Origin: Caulobacter rhizosphaerae
Lineage (GTDB): Bacteria > Pseudomonadota > Alphaproteobacteria > Caulobacterales > Caulobacteraceae
NCBI RefSeq assembly: GCF_010977555.1
Contig: NZ_CP048815.1
Location: 1,418,501-1,482,500 of the forward strand
Direction: 5' to 3'
DNA length: 64,000 nucleotides
Within the stretch, counting starts at the first letter, position 1; each line of letters begins with the position of its first letter. The translations under genes and the position numbers were made by a program. Below, one piece after another: positions 17,201-24,105 of this stretch. A model generated the notes under the pieces. The model had not been told where the DNA came from. It did not search any database and saw only the letters and a program-made list of their open reading frames with translations.

Positions 17201-19797
17201 GCGCCGTGATCCGGGTGGTGACCTCCTATGTCGACGCCCAGGGCACGGCCGAGGCCGCGACCAGCGCCGCCACGGCGACGATCCTGCCCGCCAACGGTCC
17301 CCATACCGGCGGGGTCGGCGTCACCGGCGCGGCCACGGAGGACCAGGTCCTGACCGCCGACACCTCCAGCCTGGCCGACCCCGGCGGACTGGGCGCGTTC
17401 CACTATCAATGGCAGCGCAGCACGGTTTCGTCGGGCTATGTCAATGTCGGGACCGACCAGGCGACCTACACCCTGGGCGACGCCGACGTCGGCGCGCAGA
17501 TCCGTGTGGTCGTCAGCTACACCGACGGCCAGGGCGTGTTCGAAAGCGAGACCAGCGGCCCGACCTCGGCCGTGGCCAATATCAACGACGCGCCGACCGG
17601 GACGGTGACGATCGCCGGCGCGGCCACCGAGGACCAGGTGCTGACGGCCTCGTCCACCCTGGCGGATGCGGACGGCCTGGGCGCGCTGCATTATCAATGG
17701 CAGCGCGACACGGGTTCGGGCTACGTCAATGTCGGGACCGACCAGGCGACCTACGCGCTGGGCGACGCCGACGTCGGCGGAACGGTCCGCGTGGTGGTCA
17801 GCTATACCGACGGCCACGGCGCGGCGGAAAGCAAGACCAGCGCCGCCACCGCGGCCGTCGCCAATGTCAACGATGCGCCCACCGCCAGCAACGACGCCGG
17901 TGCGGTGGCCCAACGTCTGACGCTGACGGGTTCGGTTCGCACCAACGACGCCGATGTCGACAACGCCGCCACGACCTTGACGGTGACCAATGTCGCCTAC
18001 AACGCCACCCATGTGGACCAGGCCGTGGTCTCGGGCGGCACGGTGGTGAACGGCGCCTATGGCAAGCTGACGATCAATCCGGACGGCTCCTACAGCTACG
18101 TGGCCGACCATGAGGGACTCGTCGTCGGCCAGGTGGTGACCGATACGTTCGACTATACCATCAAGGACCCCTCGGGGGCGTCGGCGACGGCTCAGCTGAC
18201 GGTGACCGTCACCGGCTCGGCCACTGGCGACGCCAACGCCAACATCCTGATCAGCGACGGCTCGGCCCATACCCTGACCGGCAAGGGCGGCGCCGACACC
18301 CTGACGGGCGGCGGCGGCGCGGACGTCTTCGCCTATGAAGCCATCGGCGACAGCACGGTCGCGGCCTTCGACACGATCACCGACTTTGCCCATGGTTCGG
18401 ACACCCTGGGGCTGACGCCGCTGATCACCGGCACGACCAAGCTGACCCTGGGCACGGACGGCGTTGACAAGATCCTGTCGATCGACCTCGACGGGGACGG
18501 CGTCGCCGAGGGACAGATCAAGTCGCTGGGCCAAGGGCTGGAGGTGGCCGACATCGTCACCGGCGTGGCCAATTTCGGCTTCACGATCACCGGCTCGTCC
18601 GGCGGCGACACCCTGACGGGCGGTTCGGGAGCCGACATCATCAGCGGCGCGGACGGCGCGGACTCGATCCGCGGCGGCGGCGGCGGCGACACCCTTGCCG
18701 GCGGGGCGGGGGGCGACACCTTCCTGTACGGCGCCGGGGACTCGTCCGTCCTGCAGTGGGACACGATCACCGACTTCGCCACCGGCCAGGACAAGCTGGA
18801 CATCTCGGCGGTCGACGCGGGCACGGTGGCGATCGCCCACTTCGGCTCCAGCACCTTCGTCTATTTCGGCTCGGGGGGCAGCGCGGGCGTCGTCCAGATC
18901 AATGGCGACCTCAAGACGTCCGACCTGATCGTCAGCGGGGCGGTCCATGGCTACACGCTGTACGCCGGTAACGGCGTCGAGACTCTGACGGGCACGGCGG
19001 GGGCCGACGTCCTGGTCGGCGGTTCGGGAACCACCACCCTGAACGGCGGCGGCGGGGCCGACATCCTCTATGGCGGGTCCGGGACCGACACCTTCCAGTA
19101 CACGGCGATATCGCAGTCCAACTTCGCCGCCTATGACGTGATCTTCGGGTTCAATTCCGGGCAAGACAAGATCGACATCTCGGCGATCGATGGCGGCAAG
19201 ATCACCATCGGGCGCTATGACGGCACGACCTTCATCTATTCGGCCCCCGACGGCGGTGGAAACAGCCAGGCCGTGGTCGCAGTCTCCGGAACGTCGCTCA
19301 AGGCCACCGACCTAGTCACCAGCGGCGGGGCCAGCCAGGCCTTCGTGCTGGTGGGCGACGGCGCCAGTCACAACGTCGCCGACACCCTGGTTGGAGCGGC
19401 CGGCAACGACATCCTCTATGGCCTGGACGGGAATGATATCCTGACCGGGGCCGGCGGAGCCGATTTCATGCTGGGCGGCGCCGGGGCGGACACCTTCGTC
19501 TACACCTCGGCCGGCGAAAGCTTGCCCTTCGCCACGGACCTGATCTTCGACTTCAGCTCCGCCCAGGCCGACAAGCTGGACCTGACCGGCATCGACGCCA
19601 ATTCCGGCACGGGCGCCAATGACGCCTTCGCGGTGGTGACCAGCTTCTCCAACGTGGCGGGTCAACTGATCATCGCCGCGCCGGACAGCTCGGGCTACTA
19701 CCACGTGTCGGGCGACGTGAACGGCGACGGGGTGGCCGACTTCGTGATCGCCCTGAACGTCACCGGCACGCTCACCTCCGCCGACATCCTGCTGTAG
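11224..19797 (+). CDS. Giant secreted calcium-binding adhesin-like protein with Ig/cadherin-like repeats and RTX C-terminus
   Basis: A 2857-residue acidic, Cys-poor protein. Layout: residues 1-355, a beta-propeller-like N-terminal domain (MPFSGQLWYITEGGDANTRL onward) without a Sec signal; about 355-1256, six cadherin-like domains bounded by 'VNDAPV'-type junctions near 506, 639, 788, 944, 1088 and 1252; 1257-2216, ten tandem repeats of about 96 residues, each with a core like 'LGTLHYQWQ' and 'DQATYTLGDADVGG'; about 2219-2335, a VCBS-like domain; 2339-2857, glycine/aspartate RTX nonapeptides ('GGADTLTGGGGADVF') and a serralysin-type ending 'TSADILL'. Such C-termini are type I secretion signals, so export by an ABC/MFP/TolC system is expected, though none is encoded here. 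Likely a surface adhesin or matrix protein. The AAGGA at -7 supports this start. Confidence 0.92.
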   Translation: MPFSGQLWYITEGGDANTRLVRINDDGTGSTVVIDNGGAGTGDDKLPSSFTADIGLDTAAGFYFAIASSPLDNTAYLVRGSIGSSAAPAIAVDFPDSILVNTIEVDPFTHKIYVGYQDGSGTPNGNITGIKVYNYDPLTGVVTDEGYLTTAVTDNRPNESGFFVLDPQDFAIDHSIVPGGRLFYTERVDGLAVGIYRLDLSAPNVATELVADAQFPFDMSNGQIIDVEVDESTDLVYFTTRSQYPSPDVGYDANDNAIWYISSSASSGTATKVTLVGLPGGSAYYGGDMTFDQSTRQIYVESEETSGSDSDDVIYVFQLNGAGTQATLIRTIAANLTVSGANIEGMTFADLPVLGVSGTATAMNEQQAAATTLLTGAPTITDTDGDHLASATVQITGGTFSSNESSTADDHLGYGASKQVAGLISGTNITVAWNAATETLSLTGYDTIANYQAVLAAITYWTTGDNPTNYGANTSRTVTWTVSDGTPGVLAGSVNSGTTTINIAAVNDAPVNGTVSSATGNEATNIAVTGLQVSDVDANPASAIVTVTLSVTKGVLTLRTDVASGLVSGDIVGNGAGSVTVTATINKINTTLAASNGLVFLGNVGISGTDTLTVVTSDGGATGSGGVLSDTDGYTITIIGVNDAPVVAGDGTEALAATNEEVANAALTNTVSSLFSGQYSDADSDAFAGVAVTANGSTAGTGQWQYYNGSTWVNIGAASTAAAVTIAASAPIRFLPATDFNGPAPTLTVKLVDASGGALTNGAVVNTTTSGGSTPYSTGTVVLSHAVTAVNDAPTVTGGSAVSLTSIGEDSAPGAGQTVSSLFASHFSDAKDQVSGGSSADAFTGVAVTANAATAAQGVYQYFDGVTWQDLPAVSTAAAFVLDASTLVRFVAAADYSGTAPALTVSMIEDSSGAVTTGQTADLTTTGGSTPYSASLTLNIVVTATNDAPVATGSATMTAVNEDTAAPSGQTVSTLFGSHFSDPDGDALAGVAITANAATSQGVWQYFNGAWTTIGSPSESTALVLAAGTLLRFLPAANFNGAVPALTVYLIDNSGGAVTTGALLDVSVNGGQTRFSDASIDLTTSVTAVNDTPVVPASATTVGATEQTAATLLGSLTVSDVDLGARNGGNGDYAGASFAVQRASANAADTFAFASGGLFTVSGANLQVGGLTFATFTSVGGVLTISFTSSAATATTALVNDVLNHISYTNTSDAPPASVTLNYTLDDGAPGGGQGAGGSASAGGSVLVNITAVNDAHTGGASVTGTAAEDQVLTAVSTVADPDGIGTLHYQWQHDVGGGYVNVGADQATYTLGDGDIGGVVRVVIYYTDAGGTVESATSAATAAISATNDAPTGGASITGTPTENQVLTADTSTLADSDGLGTLHYQWQHNVGSGFVNIIGAADQATYTLGDGDVGGTVRVVVSYTDGQGFANSVTSSASAAIAAVNDPHTGGASVTGTPTEDQVLTAVSTLADVDGLGTLHYQWQHDVGSGFVNVGTDQSTYTLGDADVGGVVRVVISYTDNQGFAESATSASTASIANVNDAPTGAVAVTGTTTENQVLTADTSTLADIDGLGTLHYQWQRNVGSGFTNIVGAADQATYTLGDGDVGGTVRVVVSYTDGQGTAEAVTSSASAAIAGVNDPHTGGASISGTPTEDQVLTAVSTLADVDGLGTLHYQWQHNVGSGFVNVGTDQSTYTLTDADVGGLVRVVVSYTDNQGFAESATSASTASIANVNDAPTGAVAITGAPTENQVLTANTSALADVDGLGTLHYQWQRNTGSGFVNVGSDQATYTLGDADVGGVVRVVVSYVDGQGTAEAVTSSASASISGVNDPHTGGASVTGVPTENQVLTAVSTLADVDGLGTLHYQWQRNVGSGFTNIVGAADQATYTLGDADVGGVVRVVISYTDGQGFAESATSASTAAIANVNDPHTGGVAVTGTTNEKQVLTADTSTLADADGLGTLHYQWQRDSGSGFVNVGSDQATYTLAAADVGAVIRVVTSYVDAQGTAEAATSAATATILPANGPHTGGVGVTGAATEDQVLTADTSSLADPGGLGAFHYQWQRSTVSSGYVNVGTDQATYTLGDADVGAQIRVVVSYTDGQGVFESETSGPTSAVANINDAPTGTVTIAGAATEDQVLTASSTLADADGLGALHYQWQRDTGSGYVNVGTDQATYALGDADVGGTVRVVVSYTDGHGAAESKTSAATAAVANVNDAPTASNDAGAVAQRLTLTGSVRTNDADVDNAATTLTVTNVAYNATHVDQAVVSGGTVVNGAYGKLTINPDGSYSYVADHEGLVVGQVVTDTFDYTIKDPSGASATAQLTVTVTGSATGDANANILISDGSAHTLTGKGGADTLTGGGGADVFAYEAIGDSTVAAFDTITDFAHGSDTLGLTPLITGTTKLTLGTDGVDKILSIDLDGDGVAEGQIKSLGQGLEVADIVTGVANFGFTITGSSGGDTLTGGSGADIISGADGADSIRGGGGGDTLAGGAGGDTFLYGAGDSSVLQWDTITDFATGQDKLDISAVDAGTVAIAHFGSSTFVYFGSGGSAGVVQINGDLKTSDLIVSGAVHGYTLYAGNGVETLTGTAGADVLVGGSGTTTLNGGGGADILYGGSGTDTFQYTAISQSNFAAYDVIFGFNSGQDKIDISAIDGGKITIGRYDGTTFIYSAPDGGGNSQAVVAVSGTSLKATDLVTSGGASQAFVLVGDGASHNVADTLVGAAGNDILYGLDGNDILTGAGGADFMLGGAGADTFVYTSAGESLPFATDLIFDFSSAQADKLDLTGIDANSGTGANDAFAVVTSFSNVAGQLIIAAPDSSGYYHVSGDVNGDGVADFVIALNVTGTLTSADILL
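14992..17873 (+). repeat. Ten tandem repeats of about 288 bp inside the giant adhesin gene
   Basis: Each unit encodes about 96 residues with the order HTGG/APTG lead, 'TEDQVLTA', 'LADVDGLGTLHYQWQ', 'DQATYTLGDADVGG', 'RVVVSYTDGQG' and a Ser/Ala-rich end. Units 2-7 are most alike at the DNA level, while units 1, 8, 9 and 10 have diverged, a pattern expected from unequal crossing-over in the centre of the array. Some units carry an extra 2-3 residues ('NIVGAADQ' against 'NVGTDQ'). Copy number may vary between strains or be misassembled with short reads. Confidence 0.9.
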
Positions 19798-19803
19798 GGG
19801 CGG

Positions 19804-19837
19804 GCGGCCGGATCAATCTCGAGATTGATCCGGCCGC
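19804..19837. terminator. 34-bp perfect palindrome after the giant adhesin gene
   Basis: Six bases after the TAG of the giant gene the two arms GCGGCCGGATCAATCTC and its exact complement meet without a spacer. As RNA this gives a 15-bp stem with a TCGA loop. There is no following T-run, so it would be a weak or Rho-assisted terminator, an mRNA-stabilising 3' hairpin, or a protein-binding site. It lies between convergent genes and could serve both. Confidence 0.65.
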
Positions 19838-19899
19838 GCCTCCAAGCAGCCGCTTCCGGTCACGGTCGGACTATCGACCGGCGGCTGGGACGCTCCATC

Positions 19900-20934
19900 T
19901 CACCCCGTGTGGCGCATCACCGCCATCATCCCCGCCGTGCGGGCCCGAACCTCGGGCGACGCCAGGCAGCTCGCGACGGCCTCGTAGCCGGGCGAGCCGG
20001 GATACCGGGCGACGCGCATCGGCGGGGCGTGGTTGGCCGGGCAGTAGAGGAGCGCCTCGCCGCTTCCGAGAGCGGCCAGGTCGAGGATCGCGCTGGATCG
20101 CGTCAACAGGAACACCGGCCGTGCCTCCGGGCCACGGCGGCGCAGCCAGGCGACCAGCGCCGCCTGAGTCGGGGAGTTCAACCCCTGTTCGGGCATGTCG
20201 ATCACCAGGGCGTCGGCGGCGTCGGCCTCCAGCGCGGCCAGCAGCGCTAGCAGGTCGTCGGACGGTGTGGCGCCGTCCTCGATCAGCCAGGCCCGGGTCC
20301 GGTCGACGCGCGCGGCCAAGGCGGAATCGGCGTCGAGGCCAGTGCGGATCGCTGCGCCGCCGTCGGTCGTCCGGTCCAGGCCCAGGAAGACCGCGCCAGG
20401 CAGGGTCTCGGCCAGGCGCAGGGCCAGCCGCGTCTTGCCGCTGCCCAGCGGGCCGGTGATGTAGGTGAGGGGCGGGATGTCGAGGAAGGTGAAGGGCTCG
20501 CCGCCCCACGGCCAGGGCAGGTCGAAGGCCACGCCGGGACGGACGACCGGCGTCAGAAGTCGCACCAGGTCCTCGGCGTCCGGCGTTCGGCCCCGGGCCA
20601 GGCCAGCGCGCAGAGCGCCGACCTTTTCGACGGCTTCCGCCAGTTGTCGGCCCTGCTGCTCCAGCGCCGCTTGGTGGGCGGCCAGGGCCGGCTCCAGGGC
20701 CTGGGCGTCGCCGTCCAGCACGTCGGCGATGCGGGCGAGGCTCAGGCCCAGGGCGCGCAGGGCCGCCACCTGGCCCGCCCGCGTCATCTCCGCCGGTCCA
20801 TAGGCTCGCCAGCCGGCCGCCGTGCGCTGGGGCGTGACCAGGCCGCGCCGCTCGTACAGTCGCAGGGCCTTGGTCGATACGCCCAGCCGCCGCGCGGCCT
20901 CGGCAGGGTTCAGGAAGCGGATGGGAGAAGGCAC
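19900..20934 (-). CDS. MerR-family regulator fused to a C-terminal P-loop ATPase domain
   Basis: A 344-residue protein with two parts. Residues 8-75 are a MerR winged helix ('AEAARRLGVSTKALRLYERR' then 'GWRAYGPAEM'), followed by a dimerisation coiled coil to about 115. Residues 140-340 form a P-loop NTPase with Walker A GPLGSGKT at 161-168 and a Walker B strand ALVIDMPE at 242-249. Ordinary MerR proteins end in short ligand-binding tails, so an ATPase as effector domain is unusual. It may act as an energy-dependent sensor or remodelling factor; no function is known to me. It is divergent from the GH2 glycosidase gene with 121 bp between starts, and that neighbour is a possible target. Confidence 0.85.
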   Translation of the reverse strand: MPSPIRFLNPAEAARRLGVSTKALRLYERRGLVTPQRTAAGWRAYGPAEMTRAGQVAALRALGLSLARIADVLDGDAQALEPALAAHQAALEQQGRQLAEAVEKVGALRAGLARGRTPDAEDLVRLLTPVVRPGVAFDLPWPWGGEPFTFLDIPPLTYITGPLGSGKTRLALRLAETLPGAVFLGLDRTTDGGAAIRTGLDADSALAARVDRTRAWLIEDGATPSDDLLALLAALEADAADALVIDMPEQGLNSPTQAALVAWLRRRGPEARPVFLLTRSSAILDLAALGSGEALLYCPANHAPPMRVARYPGSPGYEAVASCLASPEVRARTAGMMAVMRHTG

Positions 20935-21055
20935 GGAATCACCTCGCTGGCGGTTGACCGTCGTCCTTATCGGGGCGGACCCAGGGGCCAGGTCAATGGC
21001 CGCCTCGTTCGAATCTCATGCTATCGGTCCGACAAACGAGGGAGCGAACGCACCG

Positions 21056-23086
21056 ATGGGCTTTCCGACACCGCGCTTGGCGCTGCTCGTCCTGGCGGCG
21101 CTGTGCCTGATCCCGGCCCTGGCCGTCGCGGGTCCCCGCACGACGGTTCCGCTGACGACCTGGACCTTCGCCAAGGGCGACTCCCAGACGGCCCAGGCCC
21201 CGGCCTTCGACGACAGCGCCTGGGAGGCGGTGAGGCTGCCCCACACCTATAACGCGGCCGACGGGGCCGACGGCGGCGGCTATTATCGTGGACCGGCTTG
21301 GTATCGCACCCACCTGGTCGTTCCTCCGCTCAAGGTCGGACAGCGGGCGTTCCTGGAGTTCGACGGCGCGGCCTTGGTCTCGGAGGCCTGGGTCAACGGC
21401 CATCCCGTGGGGCGGCACGCCGGCGGCTATGCGGGCTTCCGCTTTGACGTCAGCGACAGGATCGTCCCCGGCGCCAACCTGGTGGCGGTGCGGGTCGACA
21501 ACGCCAGCCATAAGGACGTCGCGCCGCTGGGCGGCGATTTCACGGTGTTTGGCGGCCTGTATCGGCCGGTGCGGCTGGTGGTCACCGACGCGATCCACGT
21601 CGACATGCTCGACCACGGCGGTCCCGGCGTCTACGCCACGCCCTCGGCGGTCAGCGCCGACGGCGCTGACCTGTCGGTGCTGGTCCGGGTGCGCAACGAC
21701 CAGGTCGCGCCGGTCCGGGTGGCCGTGCGTTCGCGCCTGCTGGACGCGGCGGGCAAGACGGTGGCGACCCTGTCTGGAACGGCGGACGTCGCACCCGGCG
21801 CCGTCACGCCGATGACCCTGGCGACCCGAATCGCGGCCCCGCGTCTGTGGCGGGGACGGGCCGACCCCTATCTGTACCGGCTGGTGACCTCGGTGGGCGA
21901 CGACACGGTCACCGTTCCGGTCGGCTTCCGCTCGATCGCGGTGGATCCCGCGCGGGGCTTCCTGCTGAACGGCCAGCCGTACGGCGTGCATGGCGTCAAC
22001 CTGTTCCATTCCGGCCGGCCGACCGAAGGCCTGGCGGTCCGCGACGCGGAGATCGACGCGGACTTCGCCATCCTGCGCGACCTGGGCGCGACGGGCTTGC
22101 GCTTCGTGCATTTCCAGCACCCGCGCCGCGCCTATGAGAACGCCGACCGTGACGGCTTCCTGGTTTGGACCGAGATCCCGCTCAACAGCGTCGCCGACGA
22201 TGGCTCCGCCTTCGCCGACAACGCCGCCGAGCAGCTGCGCGAGCTGATCCGCCAGAACTACAACCACCCCTCGGTGGTGACCTGGGGCCTGGCCAACGAG
22301 CTCTACCGGTCCGATGCGGCGACCGCGAAACTGCTATCGGGCCTGCAGGCCGTGGCCAAGGCCGAGGACTCGTCGCGCCCCACGGTGCTGGCCGACTGCT
22401 GCAAGCCCGAGACCGACCCCCAGGCCCTGCACACCGACCTGATCGGCCAGAACCGCTATTTCGGCTGGTACGACGGCAAGCCCGAGGACATCGGTCCCTG
22501 GGTGGAGGCGGTGCACGCCAAAAGCCCCGACCGGCCGCTGGCGATCAGCGAATACGGCGCTGGAGCCAGCGTGCTGCAGCAGGAAGACCCGCCGCGCCGC
22601 CCGGTCGCCAAGAGCAGATGGCACCCCGAGCAGTACCAGGCCCTGTTCCATGAGACCTACTGGCGGGTCCTGCGCGACAAGCCGTGGCTGTGGGGGACCT
22701 TCGTCTGGGTCGGCTTCGACCTGGCGTCCGACGGCCGCGACGAGGGCGACCGTCCGGGGATCAACGATAAGGGCCTGGTGACCTACGACCGCAAGGTCCG
22801 CAAGGACGCCTATTACTGGTACCGCGCCAACTGGACCACGGCGCCGATGGCCTACATCACCAGCCGCCGGGCGGTGGTCCGCGACACGCCGGCGGTGACG
22901 GTGAAGGTCTACGCCAACGTCCCCTCGGTCTCGCTGCGCCTCAACGGGCGCGACCTGGGAAGCGCGCCGGTGGTCGACCATGTCGCCACTTGGCCCGTGA
23001 CGCTGGCGCCGGGCGTCAACCGCCTTGTGGTGGAAGGCGGCGGAGCGCGGGACGCGGTGACGTGGACGCTTGTCGCGAAACCCTAG
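21056..23086 (+). CDS. Secreted glycoside hydrolase family 2 (beta-galactosidase/glucuronidase type)
   Basis: A 676-residue exported enzyme. I chose the ATG at 21056 because it opens a Sec signal peptide (MGFPTPRLALLVLAALCL, cleavage near AVAG) and has GGAG upstream. The GH2 order is present: a sugar-binding jelly roll ('WVNGHPVGRHAGGYAGFRFD'), an Ig-like domain, then the TIM barrel with 'WGLANEL' (acid/base Glu, about residue 414) and 'ISEYGAGAS' (nucleophile Glu, about residue 499). The substrate is probably a plant or microbial beta-glycoside in the periplasm. The stop overlaps that of convergent purU by 4 bp. Confidence 0.9.
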   Translation: MGFPTPRLALLVLAALCLIPALAVAGPRTTVPLTTWTFAKGDSQTAQAPAFDDSAWEAVRLPHTYNAADGADGGGYYRGPAWYRTHLVVPPLKVGQRAFLEFDGAALVSEAWVNGHPVGRHAGGYAGFRFDVSDRIVPGANLVAVRVDNASHKDVAPLGGDFTVFGGLYRPVRLVVTDAIHVDMLDHGGPGVYATPSAVSADGADLSVLVRVRNDQVAPVRVAVRSRLLDAAGKTVATLSGTADVAPGAVTPMTLATRIAAPRLWRGRADPYLYRLVTSVGDDTVTVPVGFRSIAVDPARGFLLNGQPYGVHGVNLFHSGRPTEGLAVRDAEIDADFAILRDLGATGLRFVHFQHPRRAYENADRDGFLVWTEIPLNSVADDGSAFADNAAEQLRELIRQNYNHPSVVTWGLANELYRSDAATAKLLSGLQAVAKAEDSSRPTVLADCCKPETDPQALHTDLIGQNRYFGWYDGKPEDIGPWVEAVHAKSPDRPLAISEYGAGASVLQQEDPPRRPVAKSRWHPEQYQALFHETYWRVLRDKPWLWGTFVWVGFDLASDGRDEGDRPGINDKGLVTYDRKVRKDAYYWYRANWTTAPMAYITSRRAVVRDTPAVTVKVYANVPSVSLRLNGRDLGSAPVVDHVATWPVTLAPGVNRLVVEGGGARDAVTWTLVAKP

Positions 23087-23952
23087 TCGAACACCACCGT
23101 CTTGGCCCCGGCGATCAGCACGCGGTGCTCCACGTGCCAGGTCACGGCGCGGGCCAGCACGGTGCATTCGACGTCGCGGCCCAGGGTGACCAGGTCGTCG
23201 GGCGTGTGGCTGTGGTCCACGCGGTGGACGCCCTGTTCGATGATCGGGCCCTCGTCGAGGTCGGTGGTCACGTAGTGGGCCGTGGCTCCGATGATCTTCA
23301 CGCCGCGGTCGTGGGCCTGGTGATAGGGCTTGGCGCCCTTGAAGCTGGGCAGGAACGAGTGGTGGATGTTGATGCACTTGCCCGACAGCCGCGCGCACAG
23401 GGCCGGCGACAGGATCTGCATGTAGCGGGCGAGTACGACCAGGTCGACGGCCAGCTCGTCGACCAGCTTGAGGAAGGCGTCCTCCTGCTCGGCCTTGTTG
23501 GCCTTGGTGGTCGGCAGGTGGAAATAGGGCAGGCCGCTCCATTCGGTGAACGAGCGCATGTCCTCGTGGTTGGAGACGACCCCGACAATCTCGACCGGCA
23601 GCAGGCCGGCGCGCCAGCGGTGCAGCAGGTCGAACAGGCAGTGGCCGAACTTGGAGACTGCGATCAGCACCTTGGGCTTGGCGCCGGCGTCATGCAGGGC
23701 CCAGGTCATGCCGAAGCGCTTGGCGATCAGCTCGAAGCCGCGGCGCAGGTCGTCGATCCCCGGCATCGCACCATCCGGGCGAAAGACCGTGCGCATGTAG
23801 AACTGGTCGGCCAGGCCGTCGTTGAAATGGCTGCTCTCGACGATCGAGGCGTCGTTGTCGGCCAGGAAGCCGGACACGGCGGCGACCACGCCCTTACGGT
23901 CGGGGCATTGCAGGATCAGGATGTAGCGTTCGGCGGGGGTCTGGGCGTTCAT
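23083..23952 (-). CDS. purU: Formyltetrahydrofolate deformylase
   Basis: A 289-residue cytoplasmic enzyme that hydrolyses 10-formyl-THF to formate and THF, balancing one-carbon pools for purine and methionine synthesis. An N-terminal ACT domain starts 'YILILQCPDRKGVVAAVSGF'. The catalytic formyltransferase fold carries 'NIHHSFLPSFKGAKPYHQA' and 'IGATAHYVTTDLDEGPIIEQ', with the conserved Asn, His and Asp. Length matches E. coli PurU (280). The ATG at 23952 (MNAQTPAE) fits family N-termini better than the ATG 36 bp upstream; neither has a strong Shine-Dalgarno sequence. Confidence 0.95.
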   Translation of the reverse strand: MNAQTPAERYILILQCPDRKGVVAAVSGFLADNDASIVESSHFNDGLADQFYMRTVFRPDGAMPGIDDLRRGFELIAKRFGMTWALHDAGAKPKVLIAVSKFGHCLFDLLHRWRAGLLPVEIVGVVSNHEDMRSFTEWSGLPYFHLPTTKANKAEQEDAFLKLVDELAVDLVVLARYMQILSPALCARLSGKCINIHHSFLPSFKGAKPYHQAHDRGVKIIGATAHYVTTDLDEGPIIEQGVHRVDHSHTPDDLVTLGRDVECTVLARAVTWHVEHRVLIAGAKTVVFD

Positions 23953-24032
23953 GGCAGGGGTCGTAGTCGACCTGGGCCGCACGGCCAAGCCGCATTGTTC
24001 TGACAGGGCTTTTACAAAAGCACGCCTCGACG

Positions 24033-24068
24033 AAAACGGGCCGCGACCGCCGGCACGGTCGCGGCCCG
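24033..24068 (-). terminator. Intrinsic terminator of the heme-type TonB receptor gene
   Basis: On the minus strand a 13-bp GC-rich perfect stem (arms at 24037-24049 and 24056-24068, 6-base loop) is followed by TTTTCG. It lies 38 bp past the stop of the TonB receptor gene and before purU's 5' side, which is the expected place. Confidence 0.8.
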
Positions 24069-24105
24069 CTCCAAGCCGGCCGAAGGGGATAGGCCGACCG
24101 GAACC

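Noticed and set aside
14992..17873. CRISPR-like repeat array
   Set aside because: The unit is about 288 bp, entirely coding and in one frame, without short palindromic repeats or spacers.
14083..19164. A 1693-codon open frame on the minus strand, antisense to the giant adhesin gene
   Set aside because: It is an effect of the repetitive, GC-rich codon pattern on the other strand. The product is a monotonous Ala/Arg/Gly/Val/Asp-rich repeat without domains, and the plus frame has clear RTX and Ig-like content.
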